Below, in pieces: positions 44,941 to 55,986 of a stretch of 64,000 nucleotides of DNA. A model generated the notes under the pieces. That model saw only the letters and a list, made by a program, of their open reading frames with translations. It searched no databases and was not told the origin of the DNA. Source of the DNA: Pezicula radicicola (lineage: Eukaryota > Ascomycota > Leotiomycetes > Helotiales > Dermateaceae); contig PDUO01000100.1 of assembly GCA_003008705.1 (NCBI GenBank), forward strand, positions 47,952-111,951, read 5' to 3'. The position numbers and the translations under genes were made by a program. Numbering within the stretch: the stretch's first letter is position 1; each line of letters begins with the position of its first letter.

Positions 44941-46867
44941 ATGTGCAAGCGCAGTCGTGGTACAGGTCGCGGCGGCACCTCTGGTGGTGGTCGTAGTGGC
45001 TCCGATCTTCCCCGTGACCTGACGCAGGGTGGGCTCGTGGAACCTGGACGTCCTGCTACCCAACGCCCGCCAGCTCCTACCATCCCTCCACAGAGACCAT
45101 CGATTCTTCCAAGACGCGGTGGCCCTTTTGTAAGTGATTCAATTTGCTGATAAGTGGAAGCCATCAGTTCTAACATAGAGTCCTAGGGAAATACTACTGC
45201 CGGTCGCGCTGAGACACCAATTCCTCCTCTAGGAGGTTATCGTGTTGAAACACGAGTTCAACCTCCAACTTCTGAGACCAATCCGTTCACCGGAACTGCT
45301 GCCCCTGGTCGCTCTTCTGGCATTATCATGGGACCTCCTCCAAAGGTAATTCGTGGGCCTGGTAGGTCTCCACAAGATCGAACCCAGCCCTTGCCAACCC
45401 CAGCTACTCCTGGTAGCCGTCTCCGTGAGGAAGAGTCTGGTATCGACTCATCCGGCCGGAATCGAGCTAAGCATAATCTAGCGAAGGACTAGAATGCTAA
45501 GAGCTTTTATGCCGCCTTGATCGAGAGATCCGCTGGAACAGTTTCCGATACCACTCGCATCATTTCAAGCTCAAGGACGAAGAGAAGCCAAGAGTTTCCA
45601 TCGAGCAAACGATCAAGGACATTTACGGTGATCTTTATGCGGACTCACGAGCTTACACTAATACTCGAAACAAGACCTTGGCAAATATTGAGGTACAGTA
45701 GGTGGACAAAAGTCTGTCGAGTACCCCTATTTTACACTAAAACTTATACCTAATACTTCGAAGGTTTATAATAAAGAAGGGATAATTAATTAAAGTCTTT
45801 ATACTAGACTTATTTATTCGATAGTTAAATATTTTTTTTTATCTCTATAATAAAATTATAGGTAACTAGGATTAATTAATAGAGATTAGAAGTAAGAGGA
45901 GTATAGAATTTACTAGTTTTATACTAAAATTTACTTAAAAATTTACTACCCTAAATTATTTACTATTTCCTATAGTAACTATTAATTATAATTAAAATCT
46001 AATATAGAAAAGTCTACTTTAAATACTAAAAATACTTATTAGTTAAATTTTTAGATATACTTATAGCCTAATTTAAAGTTATATAAGTAGATGTACTAGG
46101 AGTGTTTTAGTGTAAAATAGGGGTATATAACAGACTTTTGTCCACCCACTGTAAGCCTTTTATCCTGTAACTCCAAGTGTTATAGTACTAATGGAAGTCA
46201 TTTGTAGGCTCACGTCAAGGCTGTCATGGAGCGAAACAAGAACATTGCTGGAATGAACTCCTCTGACCAGCTTAGGTTCTTTGAGGGGATCTGGAACAAG
46301 GAGAACTATCTTGCTTGTTTCTAATATATGAAGGACTATCTAGATCCTGGATATATTGATGAGGGTAGTGAGAATGAGCTTGGCATCTATTTTATGACAA
46401 GTAAGTGTTTAAGTTCACTCTTGGTTCTAATCTAACTCGTATACACAGGCATCTACGCTAACCTTTGCGTTGAAGCTATTGAGTCTTTGAAGTCTGTTGA
46501 TACTAAGGTCGTAAAGACTCGCACCTCTCGTTTCCTTACCTTCTATGATGAAATCATATACCACAAGAACTTCAAGGAGGTGACGTTGAGCGACTTTGCA
46601 GAGGTCACTGAGCGACACATGAATGCTCGCGAGAAGAAGGAGCCTGCTGGTATTGTTCTACAAGAGCGTTTCCAATCACTTGGCACCCCTCCTCGCAAAA
46701 GTGCTCCTCCTCGTACAGCTCCTGACTTCAGCGGCAATTTTGGAGGCTCTGGTGGGCGTGGTAGGTCTAGCGGATCTGGAGGTCCTGGTGGATCTAGAGG
46801 TCCTCGTGGATCCGGAGGTCCTGGCCGGGGAAACTTTGGTGGTAATAGTCTCGAAAAGTCCAGACAC
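44941..46867 (+). pseudogene. Pro-rich N-terminus, Gly/Arg-rich C-terminus protein, decayed
   Basis: The first exon (44941-45129) is basic and Gly/Pro-rich (KRSRGTGRGGTSGGGRSG). After a short intron the Pro/Thr-rich reading continues to a TAG near 45490, then AKSFYAALIERS. A frame change gives WNSFRYHSHHFKLKDEEKPR and DLYADSRAYTNTRNKTLANI. An intron now holding a 456-bp insertion follows. Further exons read HVKAVMERNKNIAGMNSS, then TAA in place of a residue before YMKDYLDPGYIDEG, and YDEIIYHKNFKEVTLSDFAE. The end is an RGG-like tail (GGRGRSSGSGGPGGSRG), typical of nucleic-acid binding. It starts about 380 bp from the transposase start, on the opposite strand, so it may be the accessory ORF of the same transposon (inference). 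No family is recognised. Confidence 0.5.
45696..46151. mobile_element. MITE, 456 bp, Tc1/mariner-pogo type, in an intron donor
   Basis: The two ends are inverted copies of about 48 bp, starting CAGTRGGTGGACAAAAGTCT and containing TACCCCTATTTTACACTA (45696-45743 and 46104-46151). The element is flanked by TA on both sides (45694-45695 and 46152-46153), the target duplication expected of Tc1/mariner-pogo elements. The interior is very AT-rich and non-coding. Removing it restores GTAAGC and a 57-nt intron. The element lies at position +2 to +3 of that intron, so the current donor is GTACAG. Confidence 0.93.
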
Positions 46868-47273
46868 TAATACAAAACAACGATAAGGGTTCAATTCTCG
46901 GTTTGACGTCCGCCACGACAATATCCACCAGCCTTTGTGTTGGATGACTTGTAAGATATCGTTGAAGGGCGGGGGAGCTAAGTTGTGAAGCCATAGCGAA
47001 TTCGTTATGATCGAGACACCACTGGCCAGAGTCGCAGTCCATTCGCCATTCAAGTTCGCTCCGCAAGCTAGATAGATTGGAACGGCAGATGTCGAGCAAA
47101 TTGTGTGAGGAAGTCCAGCCAGAATGGTGACTGATCTTGCCAGCGACGAAACGCGTCAAATTTCCACTGGCAATAAATGCATTTGGAGCATGGCTGGCAA
47201 CGTTTCCCGAGTAGATGTTTGTCTCTGTTGGACTGATTAGGGTACAGCTTAGAACATTCCGAAATCTAGTCAA
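46794..47273 (-). CDS. unassigned 159-codon reading frame
   Basis: The part above 46870 (DCDSGQWCLDHNEFAMASQL, LQRYLTSHPTQRLVDIVVAD) looks coding-like. The lower end overlaps the Gly-rich exon on the opposite strand and is a shadow. It may be a relic; no family is recognised. Confidence 0.25.
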   Translation of the reverse strand: MTRFRNVLSCTLISPTETNIYSGNVASHAPNAFIASGNLTRFVAGKISHHSGWTSSHNLLDICRSNLSSLRSELEWRMDCDSGQWCLDHNEFAMASQLSSPALQRYLTSHPTQRLVDIVVADVKPRIEPLSLFCISVWTFRDYYHQSFPGQDLRIHEDL

Positions 47274-48251
47274 CTATTGTCCGTACCTGCGTTATTCTCT
47301 GATTCTTTATTTGTGTCTTCTAGTTGATTCGAGGGAAATTTAGTTGCGAAACTGTAGCAAAAAAGTCTTTGTGCCTTGATCATGTCTTGATTCTCGTGTA
47401 AATGGTTTTAAAGTCAACATTACTTCTTATTGTCCTTTTGCCAACACCTACAGCGTGCATCAGAAAAAGCAATGGTAACACAGAGTGGCAGATGCAGCAA
47501 AGGTAGCTACGTTCTCAAAAAAAAGCCTGCAGCCGGGAAAAAATATTTTTCAGACCCCCAGCCGCTAGAATAGTTATTAGCAATGCATTTATGCGATTGG
47601 TAGTGGTAGTGGGAAGTGCCTTTGCAGGCAGCACAGCGTCTTTTGGACTTATTACGTGGGATATGGCAACAGTTGCGTTGCTGAGCAAGTGGGATTGAGA
47701 GATACGGACGCGAGACCCGAGTCTAGATTGGAATCGCAATGAGTCTGGTGAGTCGTATCGTCTCGTGGTGCGTGAGGGGTGGAGGTGGGGGTGTTTGTTT
47801 GTTGGAGGTTGGTTGATGTGGTGATTGGGAGCGAAGTGGCTGATGTCAAATCATCTTGTAGAGTAGAGCTGCTGCACTACCGTTGGTGGTGCTAGTAATA
47901 CTTCATGCCTTCTTTCCTGTCCAGCGTACCTTAGAACAGTGCCTACACCGTGATTACGCGTGCAGACACTGTGTCAGCTCACGTGTCGGAGGTTATAGGC
48001 TATTATAGCGTGCCGCTACGTACTTTAGTGAACCAAGGCCCTGTAGAAACCCTCCGGAAGCCAGTATCTTATCCTAAAGAGATCTCTAATCATAACATCA
48101 CATCTATACCCATTAAACATTAATTTAGCATATTATATCATTCCATTCGTGTCTCAGTTTCTATGGATGATGTCTCTGATTGATCTTGTAAATACGAGTT
48201 GAAGCACTGAAAGCGCAGAACACTGAAAAGTACTGGCGGTATTCGTCGAAA
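47274..48251. other. spacer with a Cys/His-rich relic
   Basis: On the minus strand about 47700-47560 reads CCHIPRNKSKRRCAACKGTS and HYHYQSHKC, a Cys/His arrangement that could be a zinc-binding piece. The frame is short and broken. The rest shows nothing. Confidence 0.3.
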
Positions 48252-48291
48252 TCATAAAGAACTCAAAATTGAGACGGTCTTAATCATTGAG

Positions 48292-48513
48292 CTAATCAAC
48301 GTTTCTACCAGAGGGAGCATTTCGTCGACGACGAGAAACGGGAGATGGCGAGCCCCTATAAATGGTCTGGCTATCATCTTTATCAATGTCGAAATCATCA
48401 AAAGCGCCATCACTACCGAAAGGGTTAACTTTAGACCCGAGCAGTTCACTGTCATCGAAGCACATTGGACTAGCACTCCTACTTGTAATCCAACGGAATG
48501 CCAAAGTATCCAC
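48292..48513 (-). pseudogene. acidic coding relic, unknown
   Basis: The 73-codon frame reads SDGAFDDFDIDKDDSQTIYR followed by SPSPVSRRRRNAPS. The composition looks like a real disordered protein tail. No family is recognised. Confidence 0.25.
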
Positions 48514-48534
48514 AAAATCTTTAGTAGCTAGATA

Positions 48535-49020
48535 GTGAAAGATTTTACACTGCTTATGATGAGCTCTATTAAAGTTCTTCTGGGGTACACTAAAAATGTC
48601 TCCCGAGCCATCGCACTCATTAAGACTCTACTCATGGTTCTCGAGGGGACTGTCACGCCGCAGGCTATTTTCCAGACCTTGAACTCGCACATTGATACTT
48701 CAGTGGTGGACAAGATGGAGATAGTCACGAGAACAAGGCTGTAGGAATATAACTTTCGTGCAGCAATTATCAACACTTATGGCGCATCAGTACCTAATAC
48801 TTCGACGGTTGTCGCTCAACCTTTAATCGTAAGAGAACCACCTAATTTTCCTTTTCATAAGGTAGATATCAAGTTCCTATTCTCGATAATAGTACTCAAG
48901 GAGCGCATCATTTCAAAGTATACCAGTAAAATACTAAAATTCGTTCGAAATAAGACTATATCTATAAATAATCTCTCGATAGTAAATCTAGTATTTAATA
49001 TTAACCAACAATCAAATTAA
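48535..49020 (+). pseudogene. coding relic with one TAG
   Basis: The frame (SRAIALIKTLLMVLEGTVTP, QTLNSHIDTSVVDKMEIVT) reaches a TAG at 48742-48744. It continues in frame as EYNFRAAIINTYGASVPN and VREPPNFPFHKVDIK to about 49020. One stop at a possible Gln codon separates the halves. No family is recognised. Confidence 0.3.
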
Positions 49021-49779
49021 AGCCTAGATTATAATTTGATCTTCAGTTGGAGTAGTCTTGGTGAGCTAGAAGATATACTAGTAAAATTCATCGGTAGTAG
49101 CTGCTTATAACGAAAAAGCTGACGCGCCCTGTTATCATGTGCTTTAGGGGTCAAATATCTACATTCGTTAGCTTGGATAGTAACGTTTGTAACAGCATGA
49201 GGGTCTTACCGTGACATTTGAACAAGTTTTGTTCCTCTCTGAAGTTACTTTATTGTGGCGGTATCTTCCCTGAGATCTTTTAATGCTCCCCCATCGAAGA
49301 TCCTTTCAATCTGTAATGCATGCTTTTTGCACGCCAATGATTGCCGGTAAGGTCCTGGATAATGTGCGGAGTTCAAGTTGCTGCAGTCGTGGCCACAGTT
49401 TTAGGAGCTCGCCGCTCTTTGCATTTGTGGCGTCTAATCACTCGATAACACCTTGAAACTCACCATTGGTCAAGCGACCCTACTTTATTATTCCTGGGGC
49501 TCCGAGAAGGGTTTCATGCTGGCTGGCAGTCGATGGCGACTTGGTCGATGTCGCTTGTCCAAGCGAAGTTGTAACCACAATTGCTAATCAAATAGGCCCA
49601 GAAGCTTCACTCGAGCCGTGTCGGGTAAAACGATTTAAGTTGTTGCTGAGGCAGCCTCGAAAAAGTTTACCCCAGTAAAGACGAAGAAGATTGATGTAAC
49701 CTCCAGAATATCCTTCTCCTCAGCCGTAGCAGTAGCAGCAAAAATCTAGATAGGTATTCCAGAGAACATGGCCTGGCGT

Positions 49780-50270
49780 ATCTCGGCTCCGATCATACGT
49801 ACAATTTATATGGCTTCAGTACCACCGCTTCCTCCAGCCGAATGAATTAAGACACTCTCATCGCGCTCGACATTGCAAACCTTCTTAAGTCCACGAATCA
49901 CAGTTGTATGGACAGTTGGCAAGATGACCTGCTTCGCTGAAAGGAAGTCTGTCTGATAGTTCAGTGCAGTTGGTTGTATCTACCCCAACATGAACCGCCA
50001 GAGAGCCAGGAGACCAGAAGAGCACCAGACCATCAAGTTGAAAATTATATTTCGCGTTAGCATCGATCTGACTTATTACTCTAGTACACTCCAAGCCTAG
50101 ATTCCGGCTACCCTGCTTAACTTCCATGATAACATCAAAATATTAGAACGATTTAGTAAATGATGGATCTCAAAAGTTGGAGGGAGAACGAGCTGCCTAC
50201 CCAGGAGTTCAATGATACACTTCTCAGCTCGACCTTAACCTCTTTGTTCTGGAGGATAGATCGTGATTGC
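49780..50270 (-). pseudogene. polyketide synthase enoyl-reductase domain fragment
   Basis: Reading on the minus strand: VKVELRSVSLNSW, DVIMEVKQGSRNLGLECTRV, DGLVLFWSPGSLAVHVGVDT and DRLPFSEAG. After a frame change it reads LPTVHTTVIRGLKKVCNVER, DESVLIHSAGGSGGTEAI, then TAA (a Gln codon in the family) and IVRMIGAEI. These follow the order of a highly reducing PKS enoyl-reductase (the GLNxxDV, LGLExxG, DRVxxxxPG, LPTVxxT, SVLIHSAxGGxGxAAIQ blocks). It uses NADPH to reduce the polyketide enoyl group. Only this domain is visible; the flanks have no PKS sense. Confidence 0.75.
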
Positions 50271-50324
50271 AAACCCCACTGAAGGCTGTCATGTTGCCCG
50301 ACACTGGAGGCCGTCTAGTAGGCT

Positions 50325-50930
50325 GTGTGGATTAGAGGTTGTAGCCCCTCACGGGAATTACTGCAACAACTAGAAGCCTTCGAGAGAGGAGATGCCGGTC
50401 AAGACAACTTTGTGAGTAACAATATCTGTCTCATCTATCTACAATTTGCGAAAACAAACCCCCCCCCAAAAAAACACACCACAATCATCTGCTGTTCGCT
50501 CTCTTCGTTCCCCTCAAAGCCTTATCTTTATTTTTACTTCAGCTTCACACAAAATCTAACCAACAATGCAACCAAATCCACGGCACAGAAGGTGCGCGAC
50601 GCAAGGGACATTCAAGAATGAGTCGCCCAGCTCGAAGAGGAGAATACGCAGCTCCGGAATAAACTCGCCAAAAGCCTGTGGAGGGAAGCGGCGCAGAACT
50701 TCGTCGACGAGCTAAAGGCGTTTGTACTAGACAATGCACTAGTCGATTCGACGGCGATTAGTCCTCTACTCGTTCGCGTCGCTGAGCTTGTAGCAAGGCA
50801 CGGAACTAACGCAGCTGTGATTCTCGCGACGTAGAATAATCCTCCGCCCTCCGTGTGGTTGTGTCTGAGTAAGATGCTAGCTGCTAAACGCGCTTTCGCA
50901 AGGACTCCACATGAGGCTATGGTATGTGGT
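50325..50930 (+). pseudogene. coiled-coil family paralogue C, decayed
   Basis: Exon 1 ends LLQQLEAFERGDAGQDNF immediately before a GTGAGT donor, as in the intact paralogue B (SEDNF before GTAAGA). After an intron with a C9-A7 run (acceptor about 50541), the coiled coil VAQLEEENTQLRNKLAKSLW and the conserved block LLVRVAELVARHGTNAAVIL follow, with VWLCLSKMLAAKRAF. TAG codons near 50620 and 50834 break the frame, both at plausible Gln positions. The three loci clearly derive from one family. Confidence 0.6.
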
Positions 50931-51812
50931 GATGCTTGTGGACAGAGGTGTTTGCAGGTTAGGACGGCTGTGGTCGACTCGCGGATGGTTCTTACAGTAG
51001 CAATGCGGTAGGCGAAATGTAAGCGAAATGTGAGCGAAGGAAGCTGAGGGGGTCTAAGCCGGAGCTGCAAATCCAGCCAGGATCTATGTACCAGTGGTAA
51101 CTAATAAGTAATAACTAACACACGAAGGCACGCATGCATGTATGAGCGAATGTACCATAGCGATCTGTAGAAACGAAGTAAGTAAGTAACCTACCTAGAT
51201 AGCAGAACCAACGAGCATGTCCGTATCTATGTCCATGTCCATGTTTCATCAGCTCACGCGATGCAAATAGACCTGCAGAGGAAGGAAGAAACACACCACA
51301 GAATTATGGCTTTGGTAGAATGAGGAGGCGGTATCTTGTCACTGTATCCCAAAAGATCAAGAAGAGTGGTAACTAGATGATCCACCAAATCCACGATAGA
51401 GAATCGTATCCATAGAACTGACTACTACTACTACATGCATGCAATGCAGAGTTTCGAATGCTTCTTCGTTTGTGCGTGCGCATGTTCATTTATTTGGTCA
51501 TCTGCCTATGTATGTATGTGCATGACATGTTTTCTGGTATGACGTTGCAGGTTTTCAATCTTAAGAGACATCAATTAGGGAGAAGAGAGAGGGACAGCGA
51601 GGTTGTTAAGGATAGGATATATTCTTCTATAGTACCTACTCTTAAGTCAGTCAGTCTCTAGTCACTCTTGAATCTTCAATCTTCAATCTTCAAAGACAAG
51701 AATCTATCGACTTATTCATTCAGTTCCTTCGTCTCTTCACACACAACACAGCACCGCTACTATCCTTTCTTCCCACACACCCACCCAGACCGAGTTTCCT
51801 TGCAGAACAGCA
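50931..51812. other. spacer
   Basis: It contains (AAGT)n, ATGTCC and CTTCAAT short repeats (about 51180, 51215-51245 and 51668-51692). No gene is supported. The last 150 bases would be the leader of the next locus. Confidence 0.4.
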
Positions 51813-52845
51813 ATGGCTCCAAGATCAACGTCTGCACCAACCATGAACTCATACCCACACGGCCAACCAACGCCAAACCCGGACCAAACCTTCAATAAGA
51901 CGGTCCTGCCTAGCATTACGCGCAGCGACCTCGAGACCGAACTCTCAAAATATATGTCGGCTTCTAGAGCTGCGGGAATCAGAGGCGGGCTGTGGAACGC
52001 ATCCCTCACGACCTGCGCTCATGACCCGACTGCAGATGGCGTACCTAGACTGGTTTGACAATGAGGCAGCTCAGGATCTGAGTTGGATCTTTGATTATTA
52101 TTAGACGAAGGATTTGCTGATGTATGCGTGTAAGGAGGAGGGTCTTTCAAAAGTGGGCACAGTTGCTGTGTTGAGGCGGAGGCTGGTGCTGGCTGCGTTG
52201 GAGAAGAAGGGAGAGGGAGAGGAAGAAGACGAGGGTGCTCGAGCATCGAGTCCTACTACCGAAATCGACGGCGACGACGGCGATGATGATGATGATGATG
52301 ATGATGCCTCTTCAACGACTTCTTCCACTCCCTCAGGCTCCTCCATCTCTTCTTCTTCTGCCAGCCTTCTCTCAAGCAATGGTCATCATGACGATGATCA
52401 TGAGCAGAGCGGTGCTGGCTACGAAGACTGCCGTGAGAATCGAGAGGAACCGGAAACCGTCGTCGAGAAGTCTACATATCGGCAGAAGCAGGCTTGTGGT
52501 CTAGTCAATATCAAGGTAAGTCGGCTCAAGCCCTCCCAACTCTTCCTACCTACCTACCTACCTACCTACCCAAGTCCAAACTAACGCGGATTCCTCTTCT
52601 TCTGCTGCTGCAATTAGACCCGTCCACATTCAGCTAAACCAACACATCCAACCTCGCACGCCACCACTACCGCCACTGCTACGACATTATCTCCCGACCT
52701 TCGCATCTCGACCGCGGTGCACGATCTGGCATGGGTCATCAAGACGGTCAAGGAGGAGATTGGTGAGGACCGGGAGAGATTGGATCAGGTGCTTGGACAG
52801 TGCACTTCTGCTTTGAGGATCATCTTGTTGATGACTGAGAGTTAG
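51813..52845 (+). pseudogene. hypothetical acidic protein with SAP-like segment, broken
   Basis: The ATG at 51813 opens 81 codons (LPSITRSDLETELSKYM). Coding sense then moves to another frame: MTRLQMAYLDWFDNEAAQDL, a TAG near 52102, TKDLLMYACKEEGLSKVGTV and AVLRRRLVLAALEKKGEG. That part resembles a SAP-like helix-turn-helix (inference). An Asp run from a GAT repeat and a Ser-rich linker follow. A 102-nt intron (GTAAGT..ATTAG, 52516-52617) joins to AVHDLAWVIKTVKEEIGEDR and a helical end at 52845. One frameshift and one stop suggest decay, although an unrecognised intron near 52000 could remove the frameshift. Confidence 0.45.
52284..52304. repeat. (GAT)7 coding microsatellite
   Basis: It encodes the poly-Asp run of the preceding gene. 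Confidence 0.85.
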
Positions 52846-53483
52846 TGGGAAGGGAAAGGAAAGGAAAGAAAGGACTGCAGTTTAGGCGTTTTGGGTGCTT
52901 TTGTTATTAGGTAGTGGAGTCTTTTAATTTTTTATCCTTCTTCTTCTTCTTCTTCTTCTTACCTTTTCTCTCTTAAACTCAGAGACTTGTTCACACAGCT
53001 CGTTAATCTCGATCTCCTGTTTTCCCAACACTTTAGTCAGCTGCGGCTCGCTAATTCTTTCTTCCCAGGAATGCAAAAATAAATGAATGAATGAATGAAT
53101 CGATATCCGGACCCAGATTGCTTTCTTACCTTTTATCTTGCAAAATCATCAAATCGTTGATACAACTCCTTGGTTTCGCGTTCCTGCTTCGTTCGCTTGG
53201 ATGGTTAGCCCTCTGCTCTCTCTCTCTCTCTCTCGGTCTTGCAAAGGAAACATTTTCGTCATCGTCACCGTCGCGGATGAAAGAAGTAGGCTCGTGCGAA
53301 TCCTCCTAAGGATTTTTTGAAAAAGGAAAAAAAGATTAGGTCATATCTTCGAAGGAACCAGAAACACCACTCCTCCCTACCCCTTTAAAGAAAAGAAAAG
53401 AAAAGAAAAGGAGAAGAAAAGGAGAAGAAACTTCCCTTCTCTTCTTTCTTGTCTCGTTCTTCCTTTTCTTTATTTACTTGATT
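52846..53483. other. simple-sequence-rich spacer
   Basis: (CTT)n at about 52940, (ATGA)4 near 53082-53099, (CT)n near 53214-53230 and (AAAAG)n at 53391-53420. No gene. Confidence 0.7.
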
Positions 53484-54700
53484 CTATACATCTAGATCTG
53501 GTGCACCTTGAAGAAGGTAATCATGAAGAGGCTGTTGCAGAGAGGATAAATAACAATCCTCGTCTCGATTCGCGGCAGCGGCGACTTGCTCCTCCTCGCC
53601 CTCCTTATTGAAATTATAATCGAGATTAAGGATGTTTTCGTTTTCTTTAATATTTTTATTTTTATTCTTATCGTTGTTTTCGCGCTGTTTCGTTTCCTCT
53701 GCTCGTTTAATTAGTGACTTGTGTAGACATACATATACATACACGCACAGAAGTGTAGAGAGACAGAGACTAAGAGAGAGAGAGAATAGAAAAGAAGGAA
53801 AGGAAAGGAACGGAGAGAGGGAGGGGTAGCGGAGGGGGAGGCGAATAGGCGGTTCACTTACTGCTTCCCCCTTATTAACCTCCACAACAACATCACTTAC
53901 ATCACTCTCATCACCACTCTCACCCTCACCACCAGAACCACCACCAGAACCCCCACCAACGCCTCTCCCCCTAATAACACTCCCCATCTTACTCACAACC
54001 TTCCCCCAAACAACATCCACAACCAAAAGCTGTCCACTCCCACTCTTACCACGTGCACCAACCCTCCACCCCTCACAAACCCCAACATCAACCCCCAACT
54101 CCTCCAACAGGCTCTCACCCCACGCCACCCCGCGATAACTCTTCGGGATGGCATCTCGCGTCCGCACGCCATATTTCCACATGTAAGACCTCAAGATGTC
54201 TGCCTTTGTCTTTGCTTGCGATCGAGATTGTGGTCCGGATCCGTGGGATTCGTGGGATTCGTGCGACTGGGGCGAGGTCTGGTTCCAGAGGAATCGACAG
54301 CGTGGTTGGAAGGTTGGAAGTGCGTGTTGGTGGAAGAGGAGGGACTTGAGACCGGAGGAGGTTGGGGTTTGATTAGTTGGGTTGAGCTGGGTTGGGGGAA
54401 AGGAAAAGGAAAAGGAAAATAACAGAGGAGAGTAAAGGGAGAGGAGGGAGAGGAGAGGAGAGGGATGGTGGATGAATAGATAGATAGAAAAACTCACTTC
54501 TTCTCCTCCAGGTTTAGCTCCACAGATTTTACAAGGAGGAGCGGTTTCTTGGTTAGTCGGTCGGTCGGTCAGTTGATTGATTGGTCGGTTGCTTCTTTTA
54601 GGGCTCTGGGCTCTAGGCTTCAGACTTTCTGGTGGTGGTGGTGTTCTTGGATCTTGGCGTGGTAGAATCTTAGACGGGACTGGATGGGATGGGATGGGAT
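53484..54700 (-). CDS. hypothetical protein, three or more exons, CxxC motif
   Basis: Three exons fit one frame. Exon A ends PPCKICGAKPGGEE at 54498. A 111-nt intron (GTGAGT..CCCAG, 54497-54387) leads to exon B (54386-53862, 175 codons; FHQHALPTFQPRC, RSYMWKYGVRTRDAIPKSYR). A 144-nt intron (GTAAGT..CACAAG, 53861-53718) leads to exon C (53717-53484, 77 codons), which ends DYLLQGAPDLDV. Both introns are phase 0. Exon A is Pro-rich and its start codon was not found; it may have another exon upstream. The CKIC motif could bind zinc. The exon-C region is Asn/Lys/Glu-rich and disordered. No family is recognised. It is probably a real gene because three exons splice cleanly. Confidence 0.55.
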
Positions 54701-54947
54701 AGGTTCAGAGATAAATGAGATGAGATAAGATGACTTAACAAGAAGAAGATTTAAAAGATAGGATAGGATGAGATGGGAGGTATATATACTTATAAAGTAT
54801 AATAAGAAGTAGATCTATCTATCTACCTACTTTGAAATATTTAATAGATAAAGAAAGGAAGGAAGAAAGGAAGAAAAATCTAAGACTTACTAGCTTTCTA
54901 CTTTCTCTTTTCTATTTTATATTCTAGCTTTTAGTACTTCTTTCAAT

Positions 54948-55506
54948 TAATAGCCAGACCCTCTTCCTAACTATACTATTACTTATAGTTAGCCTAAGTA
55001 AGTATCCTATCTAGGTAAGTATCTTATAAAAATTATAGATTTAGAAATATAATTAAATATTATATAAGTATTATAGAAGTTATATATTTAAAATTTAAAT
55101 ATATTTTAGAATTATATTAAATAAATATATATTAAAGTTTTTAGAGACTTCTACTTATATTTTAATTAATTATAAATTAATTTATTATTTAAAATATTAT
55201 TTATTTTTTTTTATTATAAAAAAAAATCTTAGAAGATAAGAGATTTCCTTATTAAAAATTAAAATAAATTTACTTTTCTTTATTTTACTTAAAATACTAT
55301 ATTAAAAATAATTATTTAGTTTTTTTTTTTAGTTAAATTAAGTCTTTATAGTTTAAACTTTAATAATATATATTTTTTAATATAATTTTAATATTAAAAG
55401 GTACTTAAATACTTAAATATTTTAAGATAAGATACTTACCTAGATAGGATACTTACTTAGACCAACTATAAGTAATAATATAGTTAGGAGGAGGGTCTAG
55501 CTATTA
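54948..55506. mobile_element. miniature inverted-repeat element, about 560 bp
   Basis: The ends 54948-55026 and 55427-55506 are inverted copies about 79 bp long, both starting TAATAGC and containing AGTAAGTATCCTATCTAGGT. The interior is almost pure A/T and non-coding. TA at the outer edge may be the target duplication, but the exact end is uncertain. There is no transposase. Confidence 0.85.
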
Positions 55507-55770
55507 CCTCTAAGATATATTAAGTAACTAAAACAAGTAAAGTATTGAATCCCTGCCGAGCTAGCTAATATTTATAGGAAGGGATATTAGTTAGATCTAA
55601 GGAAAAGTAAAATAAAATAAAATAAATTAGTAAACTCTCCTTCTTCTTTCTTTCTTTTCTTCTAAGTTCGCGTATAATTACATAGCCTTGTTAACAACAC
55701 TACTTACTACATTACTACCTATACTACTACAATGCGCACTACGTACTACTACTATTACTACACCACCATA

Positions 55771-55986
55771 TCAAAGACCGCCCCCCCTCTTCCCGCTGCC
55801 CTTCTCCTGTGAACTCCTCTTCTTCGCCGCCAATTGCGCCTTCCGATAACACTTCGCCTCCTCCTCGCGCTTCTCCCTCTCCCTTTCCCTCTCTCTCTCC
55901 CTCTCCCTCTGTAGATCCGCATCATCATTATCTCCTCCCGTCCCAGCAAGGTACAACCGTTCTTGAAATTTCTGCCTCACCCTCAC
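55771..55986 (-). CDS. short highly charged reading frame
   Basis: A 71-codon frame with an (Arg-Glu)n run and a basic tail. It may be the C-terminal exon of a charged coiled-coil protein, or a by-product of a CCCTCT repeat. A possible acceptor is not obvious. Confidence 0.2.
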   Translation of the reverse strand: MRVRQKFQERLYLAGTGGDNDDADLQREREREREREREKREEEAKCYRKAQLAAKKRSSQEKGSGKRGGGL

